NCBI GenBank assembly: GCA_050084985.1
Contig: JBITNC010000001.1
Span: 169,074,001 to 169,138,000 of the forward strand
Direction: 5' to 3'
Source of the DNA: Nageia nagi
Taxonomy: Eukaryota; Pinophyta
Length of the DNA stretch: 64,000 bases
Shown here piece by piece: positions 57,123 to 64,000 of this stretch. The notes beneath the pieces were generated by a model, which did not search any database, had not been told where the DNA came from, and saw only the letters and a program-made list of their open reading frames with translations. Each line of letters opens with the position of its first letter. Position 1 is the stretch's first letter. Both the position numbers and the translations under genes were made by a program.

Positions 57123-59069
57123 TTCCTTTGAGGATCTTCCTATTCCATTATGTGAGGTAACATATTCATTAAGGTATACCTCCTCACCTTCATTATTTGA
57201 GTTATTTCAATAATACTAACATTTTTTTTCCTAAAAATTGCTTGAAATGCAATAGTATATTGATGTTATACATTTTTTTTATATACTAACAAATTTTATT
57301 CCTTGTTAGTAAGTGCATTTTTTTTTATAAATCTTGCTTTATGTGTAGCAATAATATAGTTATCCACATTTTTTTTTCATGAAAAATGTGGTAACAAGAT
57401 TTACAATTTTTTTTAACAAAAATTCTACCATATAGCAATTCTTTTATGTTTATACAAAAAAATATTAGTTTCCTACAATATTGTTATTTTTGTTATTTGT
57501 ATTTATTATAACAACATTTATATATTTCTATTTATTTTTTGTTATTTTACTACAATAGAAATAAATACAAATTTATTTTTGCATTGTAAATATTATTTTA
57601 GTTATTTTATTTAACAAAAAAAAAAATTGTTACAATGTAAAAATGGCGGATTCATAAGGGAAAATATTTAACAAAAACTTAATGTAAAAATTTGTGTGTT
57701 TTTGAGCCTCTACATTACACAACAAGGTATTGTATTTGGAATATACTTTGTAAAGAGAGGCGAGGATAATTGTGTATGCGTAGTGTGCTATGCCATTCAA
57801 AACCTTCGAGCCTCCTCTACAAACATCAATAGTTCCCAAACGTCATAGCCCTTGTCTCAGGCAATAGATCTTAGTTTGATTTCCTCTTCATAGGAGGAGG
57901 CAAGATCTGGACAAATGGCCCCTTTTTAAAGCCAACAATTCCCTACAACCCGCAACTGATTTGGGGTTTAGATGATGCCATTCTTTGGTGCCCTTGTTGT
58001 TTGTGCCATCATCTCCACTCTACTCATTACGGAGTGCCATATCTTTGATAACCTAAAATCGTTTTCCCCCTTCAAATAGAGCGTATTTTCCAGTCCACCT
58101 TTCACTACGATGAGCATGGATCAAACATGCAACCTTTAGTCTGATGCTCTCCCAATTATTGAATGGATTGAACACGTGACCTTTAGTCTGACACTCTCCC
58201 AATCGTTGACTCCCTCCACTTGTAAAACCCAAGTCACCGCCTCCACCATATCCTTCCTTGCCACATCAAAACCCTACCCTGCTGATCGGTAAAATAACAA
58301 AGCTCTCTTTTATTTCATTTTAAAGCACTTTATGCATATTTATCTTTTATACTTTGCAAATCATGCAAACAATGAAAATGCAACCCCTTAAAATGAATAC
58401 ATTTGACATTTTTTATTCTACAACATGACTTGTTTGAGGAGCCATGAGGTGAGGACAAGGTAGATTGAAGCTTTTTAGTCCATCGATCCAAGTGAAAAGT
58501 TTGTACTTCTCAATTTCCTCTGAATCCTTTGTTGGTATGAATATAACTCTATATAGATGGATAGACATGTGTAATGATACCACATGTCCACACATCCATT
58601 CAAGGTTTATCCTGATAACTGAAGGAAAATTGAAAAACTAATAAAGATAATTAATTTGGTTGATCTAATAAATATCAGAACCTTGGAAAATAACTAGTAC
58701 TTCTCCTTGTGAGAGTAAATTGTTGCCCAAAGGGAATTGGTTGAGGATTGGTAGGACCTAGGCTCCACCTTACGGGCATATAGGTGAAGGCCTAATTTAT
58801 GATAAAATAACCTCAACATTACTCCATTTGTTGGTTATATGGTGCTAATAAAATATTGGATATATGGATATCTAATTATGCACATGTTGATTATTCTTGC
58901 TCATGTATGATGATGCAAATGTTTTATGCAAATAATCATTTTTTTATGGATTATGATGAGAATGTGCACATTAATCTATGCAATTATGAATCTTGTATCA
59001 TTGATCAAATGATAACACTTGTTAAAATTATGATAGTACTCTTGTTGATATCCATAGTTGAAAAGTTTT
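57123..59069 (+). other. Leader of the non-autonomous Copia relative
   Basis: T-rich stretches (57210-57640), then sequence with no long ORF, then the ~58378-58830 block homologous to 781-1270 of Copia-1. Confidence 0.55.
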
Positions 59070-59330
59070 GATGGAGTAGTTAAAAGGTATGCCCTTCTCT
59101 ATAGTTGCAAAATTTTTGGAGTAGTTAAAAGGTTCGCCCTTTTCCATAGTTGCAAATTTTTGATGGAGTAGTTAAAAGGTCCACCTTTCTCCATAGTTGC
59201 AAATTTTTGATGGAGTAGTTAAAAGGTCGGCCCTTCTCCATAGTTGCAAATTTTTTGATGGAGTAGTTAAAAGGTCTGCCCTTCTCCATACTTGCAAATT
59301 TTTTAACGAAGTGGTTACAAAGGTTTCCCT
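59070..59330. repeat. Tandem repeat, ~48 bp unit, about five copies
   Basis: Unit GATGGAGTAGTTAAAAGGTC followed by GCCCTTCTCCATAGTTGCAAATTTTT. Copies start near 59070, 59117, 59164, 59211 and 59260, with a decayed last copy. It lies where gag begins in Copia-1. Confidence 0.88.
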
Positions 59331-61985
59331 TCTCCTTGATTGAACCAGTTTGACTTATTTTCTCTATAATTATGGAGAAGTTAACTTATGGTTTATTAAG
59401 ATGCCTTAATAATGTCACACTTAAATTAACATTATTATGACATTGAAGAATTTTTTGCTTATCTTGTAAAATTGGAAATTTATCCAATAAAATTTTTATA
59501 CAAGGTTGAAGCAAAAATATTTGTTTATTCTAAAAAGTTCCAGTGACATGCCCAAGTGGATAGTAAAACTAAATAGAATCACTGGCATGATCGAGAGAGC
59601 TGGAGTTAGAACTCTCAAGATTTATGATAAGCAAACTAGGTATATTGAATAAAGCAACACGAGTGATCGAGGAGAAATGATACCTAATGTCAAAAAAATG
59701 GGTAGTACACCCATTGATCCCCTTCTCAATTTAGTCATGAAACATAAGTGGACTCCCGATGAATATCTCATTGCCATACTGTGATCGCAACAATATAGGG
59801 GTGGTAGTACTTCTGAGCATGCAACATAGCAAGACCTGCATAATGTAGAAAATGAAAGATAAAAGGTGTCCAAGAATAGTAAAGGATGATCTTCCACGTC
59901 TAGTTTGGGTGATAGAAAAGTATGATTATGAGGCATAACTACTCAACATCCTCCAAATGATGGATATTATAAATGGCCCATCAATGGGAAATTCAAGGAC
60001 CTTGTATGCAAACTAGGTTTTGTTGCAAAGCAGTCTACAGTGCAATGCAAGCACGTTATATGAATTGACCTTAAATGCATTGATAAAGAACTTCTTAGGG
60101 AAGATTAGCATGAAGACCATGGAAAATGGTCATATCCATGATGAATAAAAAATGAGTCAGATCTCTATCAGGGTATCGTAAATAAGTTGAAAATGATGGT
60201 GATCAAATAGAATGAAATGAACTTATAGAATTACAAAATAACTAGATCATCAATCGTAAATGGGAACATCAAAATGGATCAAGCACGAAAGCTCAAAGAC
60301 CAATGTAATAGTGTACTTGACCATTGATTGATTAATCAAAGATGTGAGACATGAATTGCATACTTTATTAAAAAGCTAGAAAATATTTCTACTAACAAGC
60401 CCAAGTGGATGGTGCTTACAGTGCAATTAATGCTTGGTATGGTGAATGGTCATTAAAATTAGAAAAATTAGCATCATATTCAGATGTGCTAGAATTTGAT
60501 GTACCAAATCCTAAAAGATATTGATGTGAAAGAAGCAGAAAGTGATAAGAAAAAGAAAATACATGATGTAAAATTTGATGTCTACCTTACCATGCAACAC
60601 AAAAACAATGGGTGACCATTGTAGACTATGCTGATGAACTGCCCATGCAATAGTGAGTGTTTTGAAATACTCCTATATATGGAGGGAAGGTGGTCCAATG
60701 TAGCATACGAATTGCAAAAGATAATAATTGAATGGGGTATAGACCATTATACACCACATTCAATTGGGTTGATTGAGCAAATAAAATAATAGGTGAATAT
60801 GATCATCATGATTGAGATGAAGGATCATGCAAATACCATAATGATCATCTAGGTTTGATTGAAGAAATACTAGTTACTATTGCAATAAAGCCTCAGAGGT
60901 GCTAAAAGGGCAATTCTCTAATGCGATATGAATGCTTTGATGCATTATGTTATTCTGAATGTCGCTTGGTAGGGCATGAAACTGAGAAACATCCATGAAA
61001 GATAATAGAGAAAAAGGATTTTAGCTAAAATCATAAATGCAAAGCATCGAATGAAAAGTGAGGATCATTTACAGCTATTTATAATGAAAAAGATTTGATA
61101 TGATCAAAATATAATAATTATGATAATTAGAGAAAAAGATTTGTTGGACAATGAATCTACGAAGATAAAATATCTCACCTTCAAATATTTTAATTGGTTG
61201 GATGTCATACGCATAATGTCATGTCAAAATTTCAATAATGATAGTACCAATAAGATGTGTGATGACTAAGTGATAGTGGTATCATTGTGCTATTTTCTCT
61301 CTCATCTCGACTATTAAATGGGATAATTTAATCATGAGCGATAGGTTGATTATCATGAATCCCACAGAGAATTTTGTTGCAAACATGGGAAGTGATTCTC
61401 TAAATTCTAATGAGAAAATAAACATATGGGTACACTTAAAAAATGCCTACCTTCACCACAAACTAGCTACGATAAAGGTCGAGATGAGATAATGATCCAT
61501 AATTATGATATGATGCAAATAGAAAAAGCTGTATGCATACAGTATTACAATGAAATATTGGCTAAGCAAAATGAAGTGCTAACTAAGAAAAATATATGAA
61601 AAATACATGCAAAAGAGAAAGAGATACAAATTAGGCATGATGCAAGAAATAGCCACTGTGGGATGTGATGATTAAAAGAAAAGTGGAAGGAAAGGGCATC
61701 CATGTATGAGGATATCCTTTGACACTTTGGTAACACATCCCAAAGAAAATAGCATTTGAACCTTCTATGGGTCCTGAAGAAGATGGAACACAATCTCAAT
61801 CACTACAATCGGATGCTCTGGTATGAAATGGACTTTTCTACTCAAAATCTAAGCATCCTTTATTCATCAAGCCTATTTTTGAAGTTGGGTTGGTGAAGTA
61901 TCCCTCAATAGAAATATTGGTTGAATTCTTTATTCACTATTGTAATATGTATGAGGGCATTGTTGATGACTCATATTCAAAACCT
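59331..61985 (+). other. Interior of the non-autonomous element, unrecognised
   Basis: About 2.6 kb with no long ORF and no Copia motif. Short plus-strand stretches look protein-like (ITGMIERAGVRTLKIYDKQT at ~59580, then PLLNLVMKHKWTPDEYLIA at ~59720) but are interrupted by many stops. It could be a decayed unrelated coding sequence captured by the element. No function is claimed. Confidence 0.4.
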
Positions 61986-62144
61986 AAGCATATTTTATAA
62001 TATAACTACTTTCTTTTTAAATAAAGGTGTATGAATAAGCTCTCTATTTTTTGAGTATACGTTGCTCATACAATATGTCACTATTTATAGTGCATCATAA
62101 ATTCAAGCATATTTTTTGAATTCTTGTTGAATTCTTATATGGTT

Positions 62145-62490
62145 AATTATAAATATTGGCTTGGCATCTTTGTGATGATTTATAACATACCACAAATTCA
62201 AGCACACCTTTGAATTCATCTAAAATTCTTATTGTATGGTTGAATATAAGTATTAGCTTGGCATCTTTGTGATGACTTATAGTGCACCACAAATTCAAGC
62301 ACACCTTTAAATTCATCTTAAATTCTTGTTGTATGGTTGACTATAAGTATTGGCTTGGCATCTTCATGATGACTTATAGTGCAACCCAAATCTAAGCATA
62401 TTTTTAAAATTCTTGTATGGTTGACTATAAGTATTGGCTTTTCATCTCTATGATGATTTATAGTGCAACCCAAATTCAAACATATTATTT
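62145..62490. repeat. Tandem amplification of a 3'-region motif, ~97 bp unit
   Basis: GGCTTGGCATCTTTGTGATGA followed by TTATAGTGCACCACAAATTCAAGCA recurs near 62158, 62255, 62352 and 62436. The same motif occurs once in Copia-1 (~5578-5625) and Copia-2 (~14335-14380), so a family motif was amplified here. Confidence 0.8.
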
Positions 62491-62589
62491 CAAAAAGAAA
62501 GTTCTTGATAAAACAACTACAGCTCTGTTCATTTAACTTTATCTCTTTTGATTTATTCACTAGACTGCTTTAAAAACTATGACAATTTA

Positions 62590-63499
62590 TTATGGTTAGT
62601 GAAGTTGTCCTCAAAGGGGAGTAAAGTTTGAATTCATGTTTGTGATGACAACATCCCTAGGAGAATTTTTTGCTGTATAATGTTGATCTTTATGTACACC
62701 TTCATGGTTAGTTCACTTTATGTGAAGAACTATTGTACAAATTTATGACCTTTATGGTTAGTTCACTCTGTGTGAGGAACTATGTTGAGCATATTGTGTA
62801 CATCTTCATGGTCAATTTGCTCTACATGAGAAAATCATGGTACAAATTGGTTTCTACTAACATCACCATGTGAAGAATCAGTATGTGCATTTTAGCACTA
62901 TTTGATTATCCATATATAAGAAACCATATGCACTATTTTGGTTATCACTATGAGAAGAATAAGTATGTGCATTTTTGTACTATTTGGTTATTTATATGTG
63001 AGGAACTCGTATGTGCTTATATTTTATTGATCAACACATATTTTATATACAACAGGTGATTATAAATGTTAAGATTGACATCTCTATGATGACTTATAGT
63101 GCACCATTGATCAGTTAATAACTGGCATTAATTATTTCATTTATAATATATTGATATTAATATTTATATAATGCATCTAACTGATCTTATTTATGAGCTG
63201 CTTGTAGCTTGCAGGTTTCTTCTTGACAGTGAAAGTTACTTACTTCAGGTTGGTAGACTCATGGAGACTCACATGATAACTTGTTGGTCGACTACTCTAT
63301 ACAGTGAAATCAATTGTGGTTAATGATTGTATTGTAAACCATTTTATCAAATGTTAAAGTAGTGAGTCTCAAACTAAGATCTCAAATGAACTCAAAGATG
63401 TAAATGTTCTCATCTCCACTTGTATCTTTATAGAAGAGAACTCTTTCTTAATCTCTTTTCTTCTTCTATGCTCTATCTTAATATTACATTAAGGGGGAG
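62590..63499 (+). other. 3' non-coding block of the non-autonomous element
   Basis: Homologous to 5225-6008 of Copia-1 from the end of pol (GTGAAGTTG.CCTCAA.GGGGAGT.AAGTTTGAA) to the second polypurine tract AAGGGGGAG at 63491-63499. Confidence 0.65.
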
Positions 63500-63898
63500 T
63501 GTTAAAATTTGTAATGTAATTTAGAGAATTAATATTTACCTCTATGTAACCAATTAAACACTTAAAGTATCACTAGATACTTTTAAGTGTTTAATGAATA
63601 TTAACTTTAACCTTGAGTAAAAGGAAGGTTAAAATGAGGATTTTATCTTATAAATAGAAGGCCTTCCATCTTGTAAAATACATAAGTTTTAAGAGCAATA
63701 TTATGTTCAAAGAATGGTTGTAGGAGAAGTAGAATTATAGATTGTAAGAGATTTCATTTAGAGTAATGAGATCTTAGTTAGTGGATATACTTCCAAGGAG
63801 GGAGGAACCATTTTATATTATGTCTCTTATGTATCTTATGTGAGATTGACAATTGTTGTTATGCTTATGTTTAGTTGGAGTTGAGTGTATTTTACAAG
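63500..63898 (+). repeat. 3' LTR of the non-autonomous element, interrupted
   Basis: Matches 56648-57057 closely, then breaks off at ~63898. TATAAATA is intact at 63649-63656. Differences from the 5' LTR are mostly G-to-A or C-to-T. Confidence 0.75.
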
Positions 63899-64000
63899 TT
63901 GAAGAAACTAACATTAACAATATAATTTCTAAACTACCAATATCACATGAAAGCTCACAATTACATTCAACAAATACACAAAGTAATCTCACAACACAAG
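63899..64000. other. Sequence interrupting the LTR at the window edge
   Basis: The last ~100 bp (TGAAGAAACTAACATTAAC...) are unrelated to the rest of the LTR family and start with TG. Probably the edge of another insertion continuing beyond the window. Confidence 0.4.

Larger units (their letters stand above)
56648..63898 (+). mobile_element. Non-autonomous relative of the Copia-1 family
   Basis: 5' LTR 56648-57107, PBS, leader related to that of Copia-1, an interior without recognisable gag-pol, the family's 3' non-coding block with its two polypurine tracts (62613-62622, 63491-63499), and a 3' LTR from 63500 that is interrupted at ~63898. LTRs, leader and 3' region are homologous to Copia-1; the coding part has been replaced or has decayed beyond recognition. 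The two LTRs differ at many transition sites and by a deletion, so it is old. Confidence 0.7.

Noticed and set aside
1-64000. CRISPR arrays, bacterial operons, tRNA or rRNA genes
   Set aside because: None seen. The repeats present are transposon-derived or minisatellites, and the gene structure is that of a plant nucleus.

Overview
The window looks like nuclear DNA of a seed plant with a large, repeat-packed genome, most likely a gymnosperm and probably a conifer. The reasons are very AT-rich sequence, one host gene stretched by a ~23 kb intron, several layers of decayed LTR retrotransposons, and retroelement open reading frames of a style I associate with conifers. The species assignment is inference.

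Region by region. 1-19643 is a retrotransposon nest. Copia-1 (gag to RNase H, many stops) ends in a 488 bp LTR at 6496. It abuts the LTR end and PBS of a Ty3/Gypsy chromovirus, whose RT, RNase H, integrase and chromodomain lie at 15264-18367 and whose LTR returns at about 19143-19643. A second member of the Copia-1 family (Copia-2, coding from ~10386, 3' LTR 14763-15263) sits inside that Gypsy element. About 3.3 kb (7085-10385) between them is an almost pure homopolymer string that looks like corrupted assembly. 19644-25150 is AT-rich intergenic DNA with small repeats and a 157 bp foldback.

The only confidently recognised host gene is RPN13/ADRM1, the 26S proteasome ubiquitin receptor. TATA box, 5'UTR intron and a six-codon first coding exon lie at 25162-25965. 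Exons 2-13 lie at 48877-51830. All introns are GT-AG and the exons sum to 303 codons. Intron 1 (25966-48876, 22.9 kb) holds a set of nested transposons: an old minus-strand Copia (LTRs ~26038-26490 and ~45247-45670), a minus-strand Gypsy in two halves (28.1-29.3 and 38.0-39.4 kb), a hAT relic (41.5-42.5 kb) and, innermost, a very young 8.67 kb LTR element (29310-37978).

That young element is the most interesting object. It has near-identical 1.58 kb LTRs, a perfect 5 bp target duplication (ACATG), a U3 built from ~124 bp repeats carrying TGACGTCA palindromes, a gag gene and no protease, reverse transcriptase, RNase H or integrase. In place of pol it encodes a long second ORF of unknown function (globular N-terminal part, proline-rich basic linker, coiled-coil C-terminal part). 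The ORF is divided by three single-base differences at homopolymers.

51831-56647 holds the RPN13 3' region, a possible terminal exon of an unidentified convergent gene, a LINE ORF1 relic and repeats. 56648-63898 is a non-autonomous relative of Copia-1: it keeps the family's LTRs, leader and 3' non-coding region, but the gag-pol is replaced by tandem repeats and unrecognised sequence.
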